NCBI GenBank assembly: GCA_905479115.1 | Contig: CAJQLF010000029.1 | Location: 1-40,094 of the forward strand | Direction: 5' to 3' | Source of the DNA: an uncultured Flavobacteriales bacterium | Lineage (GTDB): Bacteria > Bacteroidota > Bacteroidia > Flavobacteriales_D > Sanyastnellaceae | DNA: 40,094 nt | Shown: positions 28,559 through 36,276 of the stretch, piece after piece | How the letters are laid out: the number at the start of each line of letters is the position of its first letter | Position numbering within the stretch: the first letter of the stretch is position 1 | The notes under the pieces: model-generated | What the model saw: only the letters and a program-made list of their open reading frames with translations | Databases searched by the model: none | What the model was told of the DNA's origin: nothing | Program-made: the position numbers and the translations under genes

Positions 28559-29755
28559 TTACGTTCTGTCGGGATATGCCGCTAAAGCAGCTTGAACACA
28601 TGCAACGGCCCTGTTGATTTCTTCCACGTCCAAAACATAGGCCATTCGCACTTCGCGCTTGCCCAAGCCTGAGGTCGCATAGAATCCTGTATTGGGCGCC
28701 ATCATCACCGTGCACCCTTCCCATTCAAAGGACTCCAAAATCCACTGACAAAACCGATCCGCATCGTCGATGGGCAATTGAGCTACCGCGTAAAACGCAC
28801 CGCCGGGTGTCGGGCAATGCACACCTTCAATCGCGTTTAAACCACTCACCAAAGCATCCCGCCTAGCCTTGTACTCTTTCCGCACATCCTCGAAATATGC
28901 ATCTGGTGTATCCAAAGCGGCTTCAGCAGCAATTTGCGCCATCGTCGGAGGACTTAATCGAGCCATGGCAAATTTCATGGCCGCACGATGCACCTTCTTA
29001 TTTTTGGTCACAAGCGCACCGATTCGAGCTCCACACATGCTGTAGCGCTTGGATACGCTGTCTACCACAATTGCATGCTCCTCTAATCCCGCGATGCCCA
29101 GGATACTTTTAGCGATGGATCCGTCGTACGTGAACTCCCGGTAGACCTCATCTGAGAATAAAAACAAATCATGTTGCTGGACAAGTGATGCCAAATCCGA
29201 CAGGGATGACTCGGCGTATTTAGTTCCCGTAGGATTGCCCGGATTGCAAATCAAAATCCCCTTGGTTCGGTCGGAGATGGCAGCCTCGAATTCCGCCATC
29301 GGCGGAAGGGCAAAACCATCTTCAATGTGCGCGGTGACCGGCACCACTTTCACTCCTGCTAATTCTGCAAAACCATTGTAATTGGCATAAAAAGGCTCCG
29401 GAATAATCACCTCATCCCCCGGGTTTAAACAGGTCATGAAGGCAAAGACCAACGCTTCCGACCCACCGGTTGTGACCAAAATCTCCGTCGCTGTGACCGG
29501 CACACCAACCGCTTGGTAATACCGGGCCAACCCTTCCCTGTATGAAGCGAACCCTTCACTTGGACTGTATTCCAATACCGTTCGATCCATGTCACGCACG
29601 GCTTGCATCGCAGCCGCTGGGGTCGCAATGTCGGGTTGTCCTATGTTTAAGTGAATGACATGGGTTCCGCGCGACTTCGCTGCATTGGCAAACGGTGTGA
29701 GTTTGCGAATGGGGCTGTCTGGCATGCGCTGTCCCTTATGTGAAATAGTTGGCAT
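28559..29755 (-). CDS. Class I pyridoxal-phosphate aminotransferase (aspartate aminotransferase-like)
   Basis: This 398-residue transaminase contains NPGNPTGTKYAESSL and the PLP lysine Lys236 in SVSKRYSMCGARIG. The N-terminal LNIGQPDIATP is typical of the aspartate or multi-substrate subgroup (fold type I). The exact amino donor cannot be fixed from sequence. The ATG lies 23 bases after the GNAT gene, and a TAAATTTG box (29773-29780) overlaps the end of that gene, without a good -33 element. It may be read through from the S4 and GNAT genes. Confidence 0.92.
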   Translation of the reverse strand: MPTISHKGQRMPDSPIRKLTPFANAAKSRGTHVIHLNIGQPDIATPAAAMQAVRDMDRTVLEYSPSEGFASYREGLARYYQAVGVPVTATEILVTTGGSEALVFAFMTCLNPGDEVIIPEPFYANYNGFAELAGVKVVPVTAHIEDGFALPPMAEFEAAISDRTKGILICNPGNPTGTKYAESSLSDLASLVQQHDLFLFSDEVYREFTYDGSIAKSILGIAGLEEHAIVVDSVSKRYSMCGARIGALVTKNKKVHRAAMKFAMARLSPPTMAQIAAEAALDTPDAYFEDVRKEYKARRDALVSGLNAIEGVHCPTPGGAFYAVAQLPIDDADRFCQWILESFEWEGCTVMMAPNTGFYATSGLGKREVRMAYVLDVEEINRAVACVQAALAAYPDRT

Positions 29756-29777
29756 GTGTCAAAAATCAACGGCAAAT

Positions 29778-30251
29778 TTAGAGCTTCCGCGCCATCATTC
29801 GATGAGGGCCAATTTGGGCCACTTCGTATGGCTCGGAGACAAACGAAAAGCCAACCTTTTCATAGAAGTCAAAGGCCACTTCACGGGCATCGCACCACAA
29901 CCATGACGCGCCCTCTTTCCGGCACCAATCACAGGCATACTCAATGATGGCGGCTCCCGCTCCCTGGCCTCTCACCTCCGGCAAGGTTCCCATGACGCGC
30001 AGGCGATAAACGCTTTCACCCAGCGGCAACACGGAAGGATACCGTTCTGAACGTTGGGCGAACAGGGAACACACACCTACATGGTGCCCTTGCGGGTTGA
30101 ACGCGCCAACATGGTGCGCGTGGGCCGCCTGATCAATGTCAATGGTGCATTCATGGGAAGCGGCCTTGTGCGGCCACAAGATTCGGTGACGCAGCACCTG
30201 AGTTTCGTGGTGTTCGATTGCTCGAACGTGGAAAACAGATTCCTCGTTCAT
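29778..30251 (-). CDS. GNAT family N-acetyltransferase
   Basis: This 157-residue protein shows the GNAT acetyl-CoA site LPEVRGQGAGAAIIEYACDW (R/Q-x-x-G-x-G/A type). The C-terminal AFDFYEKVGFSFVSEPYEV is usual in the family. The substrate is unknown. It contains several histidines near the N-terminus (HHETQVLRHRILWPHKAASH). The ATG lies four bases from the stop of the S4 protein gene, and aspC follows after 22 bases, so these genes form one operon. Confidence 0.88.
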   Translation of the reverse strand: MNEESVFHVRAIEHHETQVLRHRILWPHKAASHECTIDIDQAAHAHHVGAFNPQGHHVGVCSLFAQRSERYPSVLPLGESVYRLRVMGTLPEVRGQGAGAAIIEYACDWCRKEGASWLWCDAREVAFDFYEKVGFSFVSEPYEVAQIGPHRMMARKL

Positions 30252-30255
30252 CGTT

Positions 30256-30615
30256 TTATTTAAAGTGCTTTTCCCAGTCCCTTCTGTCGCGCTTCGTGGG
30301 GCGTCCTACAGGACGAATTAAATCTCGCTGGGCCGCTTGAATGTCCAGCAACTTTTGCCGCTCTGATTCCGGCGTAACGTCTCGTGCAAATTCTGGCACC
30401 TTGGCACCGGCCATTCGGCTGCGAGGGAATTCAATGATCTCCCACTCGAAATACACCGCCCCCTTTCGAACCTTGATGCGCTCGTGCCCTTTGAGTTCTT
30501 GAGACGGCTTGACTGCTTTTTCCCCAATAAAAACCTTCCCTTCCCGGCAATGAGCCGATGACTGAGAACGGGTTTTGAACGCACGGATGCACCAAAGGAA
30601 TTTATCTATGCGCAT
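30256..30615 (-). CDS. S4-domain RNA-binding protein, Hsp15 (HslR)-like
   Basis: This 119-residue basic protein starts with the S4 RNA-binding fold (MRIDKFLWCIRAFKTRSQS, then GKVFIGEKAVKPSQELKG). It ends in a lysine- and arginine-rich tail (GRPTKRDRRDWEKHFK). It matches the Hsp15 type, which in E. coli binds 50S subunits carrying a stalled nascent peptidyl-tRNA. It is 23 bases after the TonB receptor gene and four bases before the GNAT gene. The specific role is inferred from family. Confidence 0.88.
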   Translation of the reverse strand: MRIDKFLWCIRAFKTRSQSSAHCREGKVFIGEKAVKPSQELKGHERIKVRKGAVYFEWEIIEFPRSRMAGAKVPEFARDVTPESERQKLLDIQAAQRDLIRPVGRPTKRDRRDWEKHFK

Positions 30616-30638
30616 AAACTCGAAGGTACCGCAGATTT

Positions 30639-33056
30639 TTAAAGTTCGATGATCATGCCCAATGCGGGTAAGACCGCACCCGAACTCGGATCCAATTCAC
30701 GCGCATCGTAATAGCCTGGTTGATCCAAAGAAGGTATCGGTTGACCGGTCAGTGGGTTGCGAACGACATCGAGAAATGCCGGCTGAGGAACAGCTGCTCC
30801 AGTCGCATTTTGCACCTCCAAAAAGACATCCAATGACCACTTTTTAAAGAACCACTTTTTATCAATCCGAATATCGAGCTGATGAAACGACTTATTCCGC
30901 TCTGTATTAAGTAAACTGTAATCCAGCAGTGGACGCCCATAAAAATCCCAAGATTCCGTGCTTAAAGACTCCAAGTCGACAGGCGTGAAAGGCAAACCAC
31001 CGCTGAAGAGCAGTCTGGACCCCACTTCCCAGCCTCCTTCAAACTTCTTGCCTCCAGTCACACTCAATATGTGGCGGTTGTCCCAGCTCGAAGGCGTGAA
31101 ATCCCCCGACGGAGTCGCGTATTCGCTTCGAACATACGTGTAGGCCAGCAAGCCATATAATCCATTGTACAATCGCTGCTGCAACAGTACTTCAGCTCCA
31201 TACGAACGGCCTTGCCCATCAAACGTCACCGCTTCATTTCCGACGACGCCAAAATCAGCTCCGAGGTTCGCCAAGGGTACGCCTTGCAACTGACTTACAG
31301 GCGCTCCATCGTAATCCTTCCAAAAGCCCTCTATGGATGCCACTATGTTTCGCTTTCCTCCCTCCCATCGAACACCTGCCACAGCCTGCGTATTCGCCAA
31401 ATACCGTGCGCTTTCTCCGGCATTGACACGCATTCCGCCCTCCTCAAATCCCAAGATGGTGTAGGCTGGAAGCTGAAAGTATCGACCCGTGTTCGCATTC
31501 AGCGTCCAACCGGGTGCAAACGCATAAGACAAGGAAAATCGGGGAGAGAATTGTTCCAATGGATTTTGCAGCCCTGTCGCTAGGGAAGAACCATCCAAGC
31601 GAAATCCAGTGGACAATGTCAACCGCTCGTCCATGAACCGCTTGTTGGCCGTTGCAAAGGCTGCATATTTATGGGCCTTGAGATCGGTCTGAAACTCAAC
31701 GGGTTCGAGCACACCTTCCGAAGGGTTGAACCGTTGTTCTGCCGTTGAGTTATTGTACTTGACATATTCGTAGCCACCTCCGAACATGCCCTCCCATCCA
31801 GAATCGGCAAATACTTTTCGCTCCACTCGGAATTTATTCTCGATTTCCTGAGAGAGGTAATCCCGAATGAGAGGAGCCGAATCGTCGTTGTCGAGGTGCT
31901 TAAATGCCCGGTTATTGAGCATGTTACGGCTGGCTACCATCGTCCACTTGCCATTGTCCATGTAGCGATCCCATTTGACACCCTGGCTGTAGTTCCATTG
32001 CTTTTGGACATCCAAGAAGCCTAAAATTGCGACCTGGTCTAAATAGTTCGTGGCGGAGGTATCATCCGCGATCGCTAAGTTCAATTCAAAATCATCCAAC
32101 GCCCCAAGCCCGATGACTGTAATCGCGTTCTTATCATCTGGCCGCGCCGTCCATTTGAATTGATAGTCATTGTAGATAGGTAAAAAAGGCAGTCCCAGCG
32201 CCTTGAACACGAACTGCAAGTAACTCCGGCGCATGCTGAAAATCAAGGATGAATTTTCGCCCGTTGGCCCTTCCAAGGTGAGACCGAGGTCACTCGTGCC
32301 CACGACCATGTTTGCCGTCCATTCGTCGGTCCTCGCCTCCTTGAAACTGAACTCCATCACTGAGCTGAGGGCATTGCCCCGTGCAGCGGGAAAAGCGCCT
32401 GCATAAAAATCAATATTTTCCACCAAGTCGACATTGATCATCCCGACAGGACCGCCGCTGGCTCCTTGGGTGGCAAAGTGATTGATGTTGGGAATTTCGA
32501 TGCCGTCAATGTAAAATCGGTTTTCGTTTGGCGCACCTCCACGGACGACGATGTCATTGCGGAAACTGGGGATTGCTGCCACTCCTGGAAGGGTTCGCAA
32601 CGCCCGACTGATGTCCCGCCCTCCGCCTGGGTTGCGTTTGATTTCGTTGGTTCCCAAGCTGCGCACGCTGAGCGGAGCTTCCGCGACGTTCGGTCTCCGT
32701 GAGCCGACCACTTCCGCTTCCTCAATCTCAACCGCAGAAGGCTTCATCACGACATTCACCACGGCTGGACGTGCAGGGGTGACTTCAATTTCAAAAACAG
32801 TTTTGGGCTCGTAACCAACAAAGCTGACTTGAATGTTCCTGAGCCCTGGCGGCACATTTGTCAGTTCAAAATTGCCGTCAAAATCTGTCGTTGTCCCAAC
32901 AGCGGACCCTTGTAATACCACGTTGGCAAAGGGTATAGGCTCATTGGTCTGTTGATCATTGATGCGCCCGCGAATGATGCCCTCTGATTGAGCCGCGACA
33001 TCATTCAAAAAACACATGAAACAGGCAGCAAAAAGAAGAAGCTTAGTCGATTTCAT
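30639..33056 (-). CDS. TonB-dependent outer-membrane receptor with carboxypeptidase-regulatory-like N-terminus
   Basis: This 805-residue outer-membrane receptor has a signal peptide (ends NDVAAQ), a carboxypeptidase-regulatory-like domain (about 27-110, with SFVGYEPKTVFEIEV), a plug domain (about 120-235, IVVRGGAPNENRFYIDGIE) and a 22-strand-type barrel ending LGMIIEL. It is not a SusC-type partner: no SusD gene lies beside it, and its length is below the 1,000 or so of SusC proteins. The substrate could be a metal chelate, vitamin or other nutrient; the sequence does not say which. The gap upstream (33057-33161) shows no clear TAnnTTTG promoter. Confidence 0.93.
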   Translation of the reverse strand: MKSTKLLLFAACFMCFLNDVAAQSEGIIRGRINDQQTNEPIPFANVVLQGSAVGTTTDFDGNFELTNVPPGLRNIQVSFVGYEPKTVFEIEVTPARPAVVNVVMKPSAVEIEEAEVVGSRRPNVAEAPLSVRSLGTNEIKRNPGGGRDISRALRTLPGVAAIPSFRNDIVVRGGAPNENRFYIDGIEIPNINHFATQGASGGPVGMINVDLVENIDFYAGAFPAARGNALSSVMEFSFKEARTDEWTANMVVGTSDLGLTLEGPTGENSSLIFSMRRSYLQFVFKALGLPFLPIYNDYQFKWTARPDDKNAITVIGLGALDDFELNLAIADDTSATNYLDQVAILGFLDVQKQWNYSQGVKWDRYMDNGKWTMVASRNMLNNRAFKHLDNDDSAPLIRDYLSQEIENKFRVERKVFADSGWEGMFGGGYEYVKYNNSTAEQRFNPSEGVLEPVEFQTDLKAHKYAAFATANKRFMDERLTLSTGFRLDGSSLATGLQNPLEQFSPRFSLSYAFAPGWTLNANTGRYFQLPAYTILGFEEGGMRVNAGESARYLANTQAVAGVRWEGGKRNIVASIEGFWKDYDGAPVSQLQGVPLANLGADFGVVGNEAVTFDGQGRSYGAEVLLQQRLYNGLYGLLAYTYVRSEYATPSGDFTPSSWDNRHILSVTGGKKFEGGWEVGSRLLFSGGLPFTPVDLESLSTESWDFYGRPLLDYSLLNTERNKSFHQLDIRIDKKWFFKKWSLDVFLEVQNATGAAVPQPAFLDVVRNPLTGQPIPSLDQPGYYDARELDPSSGAVLPALGMIIEL

Positions 33057-33161
33057 TTAATCCTAACAGATTCGTGCAGCTTCCGTTCAATGTCAAAGAC
33101 AAGAAAAGGACCAAACACCGAGATTTTCTGATGGAAAAGAGAAAGCAACAGCTTCAATAAC

Positions 33162-34931
33162 TTAACCGATTAGATCCAAATCCAGGCGTTTCCGCAACGT
33201 GTCAAGGGCAGGATTTTTCATCACCATGGCATCGTAGCGCTCCCGATCGTTCATGAACTCTTGGCTAACATCGCCCTTTTCAACTTCTTTAACGACCACC
33301 TCGAATTGGAGCTGATCATTCTTCAACGCATTGGAAAAAAACTGCATCATATCCAATTGCGAGCTCCTTATTTGCTCAACTTGAAGCTTATTCAACACTT
33401 GAAACTTCAGGACATTGCCCTCTGAAGCCAAGGTGGTCGCCTTCAGCGTTGTGTGAAAGTTGAACTGCCCTTCCTCCTCTGTCTGGGAAACAAATTCAGT
33501 CCAGACCTTCTGAACATCCTCACCTGAAAACGCTTCTGTACGCTCCACCTTGTTCAGTTCTTGGGCGGGCGCTTTGACTTCATCCAACAAGGTCGTCGGC
33601 GCCAAAATCTTCGTTCTCGCAGTGCGACGAGGAGAAGAGGATGAGGCGGGAGGATTTACAGGAGTTGAGAGAGGGACAGCTGGAGCTGACGCGACCGCTA
33701 TAGGTTTGGGAGGATCTACTTCGGGTGATGGAACGGATTCGACCAAGTCGCTTGTCGTCGTTTCTTCCCTCTCCGAATCTGCATCGGACTTCAGTGCACG
33801 ATCCAGCACATTGGAAGACCAGGCATCTTGAGCAATGGGATTCAGACTAGGCTTTTTTTTTTGAACCTCACTCAGTGAAGCCATTTGCATGAGGGTCAAT
33901 TCAACCAGCAAGCGCTGATGATTACTGCCTTTGTATTGCACATCTGCTTGGTTAATCAAATCCAACGCCCGCACCAGAAATTTCAAATCAACGGATGCCG
34001 ACTGAGATCGGAATTGAGCTTTAACGTCTTCCGTCACCTCCATAAGTTGAATGGTGCTCTCGTCCTTGCTCACCAGCAAATTGCGCACGTGCGTGCCAAG
34101 TCCTGCGATGAAATGATGGGGATCAAACCCGCGAGAGACAATCCCGTCCAGTACGATCAACGATTTTGCGATGTCACCCTTTTGGACGGCATCGAGTACA
34201 TCAAAATACGTCTGCTGGTCAAGAACATGAAGGTGCTCAGCTACCGTCTCATAGGTCAGATTCGTTCCCGCAAAAGCCACTAACTGATCAAAAATACTCA
34301 GTGCATCCCGCAAAGCACCATCCGCTTTGACGGCCACTACATGCAATGCTGCCTCCTCCGCTTCAATGCCCTCCTTCCCGCAGATGCCCTTGAGATGCTC
34401 CACCATATCTGGGACGGTAATCCTGTGGAAATCAAAAATTTGACACCGTGATAGGATGGTCGGTAGAATCTTGTGCTTCTCCGTTGTCGCCAGAATAAAA
34501 ACGGCGTGTGGCGGAGGCTCTTCTAACGTCTTCAGGAAGGCATTGAAGGCCGCCTGCGAGAGCATGTGGACCTCATCGATGACGTAAACCTTGTATTTAC
34601 CCTGCTGAGGTGGGATTCTCACCTGTTCAACAATGGATCGAATGTCCTCTACTTTGTTGTTCGATGCGGCGTCTAATTCGAATACATTAAAGGCATAATC
34701 TTCCGTTTCACTTGCCTCAAAACCGTTGATTGCACGGGCAAAGATCCGCGCCGAAGTCGTCTTGCCAACTCCACGCGGTCCGCAGAACAAATACGCTTGT
34801 GCCACCTGATCTTGTTGAATCGCTTGCTTCAGCGTGCGCGTAATCCCATCCTGTCCTACCACAGCATCCCAATGCTGGGGTCTGTACTTTCGCGCAGAGA
34901 CGGTATAAGTGGGCTGTGAGGGCGTCTTCAT
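33162..34931 (-). CDS. dnaX: DNA polymerase III subunit tau (with probable gamma by slippage)
   Basis: This 589-residue clamp-loader ATPase carries Walker A GPRGVGKT (51-58), DEVH (119-122) and the SRC sensor motif (161-163). The zinc-binding cysteines of E. coli tau are absent: residues 68-84 contain no Cys. Domain III ends near 355. A run of ten A (33853-33862; Gln357-Lys360) follows, then a Pro/Ser-rich linker and a tau-specific C-terminal domain. A one-base slip at the A10 tract gives a stop within a few codons, so a short gamma-like protein of about 361 residues is expected. Downstream 33057-33161 has no clear terminator. Confidence 0.97.
   Translation of the reverse strand: MKTPSQPTYTVSARKYRPQHWDAVVGQDGITRTLKQAIQQDQVAQAYLFCGPRGVGKTTSARIFARAINGFEASETEDYAFNVFELDAASNNKVEDIRSIVEQVRIPPQQGKYKVYVIDEVHMLSQAAFNAFLKTLEEPPPHAVFILATTEKHKILPTILSRCQIFDFHRITVPDMVEHLKGICGKEGIEAEEAALHVVAVKADGALRDALSIFDQLVAFAGTNLTYETVAEHLHVLDQQTYFDVLDAVQKGDIAKSLIVLDGIVSRGFDPHHFIAGLGTHVRNLLVSKDESTIQLMEVTEDVKAQFRSQSASVDLKFLVRALDLINQADVQYKGSNHQRLLVELTLMQMASLSEVQKKKPSLNPIAQDAWSSNVLDRALKSDADSEREETTTSDLVESVPSPEVDPPKPIAVASAPAVPLSTPVNPPASSSSPRRTARTKILAPTTLLDEVKAPAQELNKVERTEAFSGEDVQKVWTEFVSQTEEEGQFNFHTTLKATTLASEGNVLKFQVLNKLQVEQIRSSQLDMMQFFSNALKNDQLQFEVVVKEVEKGDVSQEFMNDRERYDAMVMKNPALDTLRKRLDLDLIG
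33853..33862 (-). promoter_or_regulatory. A10 slippery tract in dnaX for gamma production
   Basis: On the minus strand the in-frame codons read CAA AAA AAA AAG CCT AGT (Q-K-K-K-P-S). Adding one A, or a -1 frameshift, gives GCC TAG immediately after the lysines. Deleting one A gives AGC CTA GTC TGA. Both alternative frames therefore stop within four codons. Thermus thermophilus makes gamma by transcriptional slippage on A9, and E. coli by a -1 frameshift with an immediate stop. The same role is inferred here. Confidence 0.8.
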
Positions 34932-35006
34932 TGGTTCTGCGAATATCGCACCGATTCAAATGCAACCCCAAACCGCTTTATGAACAGGTTACCCACCAAA
35001 TAACGC

Positions 35007-35037
35007 TTGTTTTTTAGCTTTGACCTCCGTACTTTTG
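35007..35037 (+). promoter_or_regulatory. Promoter of the rpsF-rpsR-rplI operon
   Basis: TTG (35007-35009) is followed by a 20-base spacer and TACTTTTG (35030-35037), fitting the Bacteroidota consensus. The predicted transcription start is 20 or so bases before the rpsF ATG. On the opposite strand of this 133-base divergent spacer, dnaX has only a weak TGCATTTG box (34957-34964). Confidence 0.78.
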
Positions 35038-35064
35038 CCCCCCATTAAACAAACCCCGTTCTAC

Positions 35065-35433
35065 ATGAACCGTTACGAAACTGTTTTCATTATGACTCCC
35101 GTGCTATCTGTTGATCAGGTGGCGGAAACAGTAGAGAAGTACAAGGCATTCCTCAAAGAGCACAAGGCAACTATCGTGCATGAGGAATCCTGGGGATTGC
35201 GGAAGTTGGCTTATCCAATCCAAAAGAAATCAACTGGTTTCTACCAGCTTTTGGAATTCGAAGCCGATGCTCCCGTGATTCTGCCCTTCGAAACTGAATT
35301 CCGTCGGGATGAGCGCATCATTCGCTTCCTATCCACCCGGATGGAAAAGCACCACGTTACCTACGCTGAATCGCGCAGGAACAAATCAAAGGACGCCCCC
35401 GTGGCCGCTCCAGAAACAACCGAAGAGGCTTAA
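35065..35433 (+). CDS. rpsF: Ribosomal protein bS6
   Basis: This 122-residue small-subunit protein pairs with bS18. I chose the ATG at 35065-35067 ([19 protein letters not shown]). An earlier TTG at 35020 would overlap the promoter. The conserved core [21 protein letters not shown] and [15 protein letters not shown] are present. The C-terminal tail is acidic ([11 protein letters not shown]). It is first in a plus-strand rpsF-rpsR-rplI operon; no ssb or priB lies between rpsF and rpsR. Confidence 0.97.
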   Translation: MNRYETVFIMTPVLSVDQVAETVEKYKAFLKEHKATIVHEESWGLRKLAYPIQKKSTGFYQLLEFEADAPVILPFETEFRRDERIIRFLSTRMEKHHVTYAESRRNKSKDAPVAAPETTEEA

Positions 35434-35452
35434 TTCCTAAAACGACACAATC

Positions 35453-35716
35453 ATGGCTGACAAGAACGTACGCTATCTGAATCCGATTAGCATTGACACG
35501 CAAAAGGAGAAGTACTGTCGCTTCAAGAAGAAGGGCATCAAGTACATCGACTACAAGGACGCAAGTTTCCTTTTGATGTTGTGCAACGAACAAGGCAAAA
35601 TTTTGCCACGTAGACTTACCGGAACTTCATTGAAGTACCAGCGCAAAGTCTCACAGGCTATTAAAAAAGCACGTCACTTGGCATTGATGCCATACGTGGC
35701 GGATAACCTCCGTTAA
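35453..35716 (+). CDS. rpsR: Ribosomal protein bS18
   Basis: This 87-residue small-subunit protein contains [21 protein letters not shown] and [20 protein letters not shown], typical of bS18. In F. johnsoniae bS18 works with bS21 and bS6 to cover the anti-Shine-Dalgarno. The leader reads CCTAAAACGACACAATC before the ATG, with no Shine-Dalgarno. It lies 19 bases after rpsF and 11 bases before rplI. Confidence 0.97.
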   Translation: MADKNVRYLNPISIDTQKEKYCRFKKKGIKYIDYKDASFLLMLCNEQGKILPRRLTGTSLKYQRKVSQAIKKARHLALMPYVADNLR

Positions 35717-35727
35717 AACCGACGATC

Positions 35728-36174
35728 ATGGAAATCATTCTCAAAAAAGACGTTGATCGACTCGGAAGCCAGCACGACATCGTGACGGTGAAAAGCGGGT
35801 TTGCTCGGAACTTCCTGATTCCTCAGGGTATGGCAGTTGCTGCTACACCTTCGGCGAAAAAAGTAGTTGCTGAAGTCATCAAGCAACAATCGCACAAAGC
35901 GGCAAAAGCCATGGAGGAAGCGACTAAAATCGCTGCGAAATTGGAAGGTCTCTCCATCAAGATTGGTGCGAAAGCGGGCGAAAGCGGAAAAATCTTTGGC
36001 TCCGTAAATTCAATACAGATTGCGGATGCTATCCAAGCTGCTGGTCAAACTGTAGATCGAAAGAACATCCATATCTCAGAAGACATTATCAAGGAGTTGG
36101 GTTCTTACGAAGCCACGATCAAACTGCACAAAGAAGTTACCGCAACGGTGAAATTCGAGGTTGTCGCCGATTAA
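35728..36174 (+). CDS. rplI: Ribosomal protein bL9
   Basis: This 148-residue large-subunit protein has the N-terminal domain MEIILKKDVDRLGSQHDIV and VKSGFARNFLIPQGMAVAAT, a long connecting helix rich in Ala/Lys (about 40-75), and a C-terminal rRNA-binding domain (GKIFGSVNSIQIADAI). It is last in the rpsF-rpsR-rplI operon and is followed after 19 bases by a strong terminator. Confidence 0.97.
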   Translation: MEIILKKDVDRLGSQHDIVTVKSGFARNFLIPQGMAVAATPSAKKVVAEVIKQQSHKAAKAMEEATKIAAKLEGLSIKIGAKAGESGKIFGSVNSIQIADAIQAAGQTVDRKNIHISEDIIKELGSYEATIKLHKEVTATVKFEVVAD

Positions 36175-36193
36175 AGCGACTTCCGTGTGATAG

Positions 36194-36225
36194 AAAAAAG
36201 CCAGGCTTGCGAGCCTGGCTTTTTT
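36194..36225 (+). terminator. Intrinsic terminator of the rpsF-rpsR-rplI operon
   Basis: A perfect nine-base stem AGCCAGGCT/AGCCTGGCT closes a TGCG loop of the stable UNCG type. It is extended by A5/T5 at the base and followed by T-rich sequence. It lies 19 bases after the rplI stop and 51 bases before uvrB. Confidence 0.93.
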
Positions 36226-36261
36226 GTTGCTGCTAACTTTCAACACCCTTCACAGCCGCCA

Positions 36262-36269
36262 TACCTTTG
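36262..36269 (+). promoter_or_regulatory. Candidate uvrB -7 element
   Basis: TACCTTTG fits the TAnnTTTG consensus and ends seven bases before the uvrB ATG, which would give a leaderless or nearly leaderless mRNA. No TTG is found at the expected 17-23 base distance upstream, so the call is tentative. The rplI terminator just upstream argues that uvrB needs its own promoter. Confidence 0.5.
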
Positions 36270-36276
36270 TAGCACC

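Noticed and set aside
28551-28561. Shine-Dalgarno-like AAGGAGGGG just after the aminotransferase stop (minus strand)
   Set aside because: The following ATG is at once followed by GCT TAA, so no protein starts there, and Shine-Dalgarno use is not expected in this phylum.
29773-29780. TAAATTTG box before the aminotransferase gene
   Set aside because: There is no TTG at 17-23 bases upstream and it overlaps the end of the GNAT gene; not called as a promoter.
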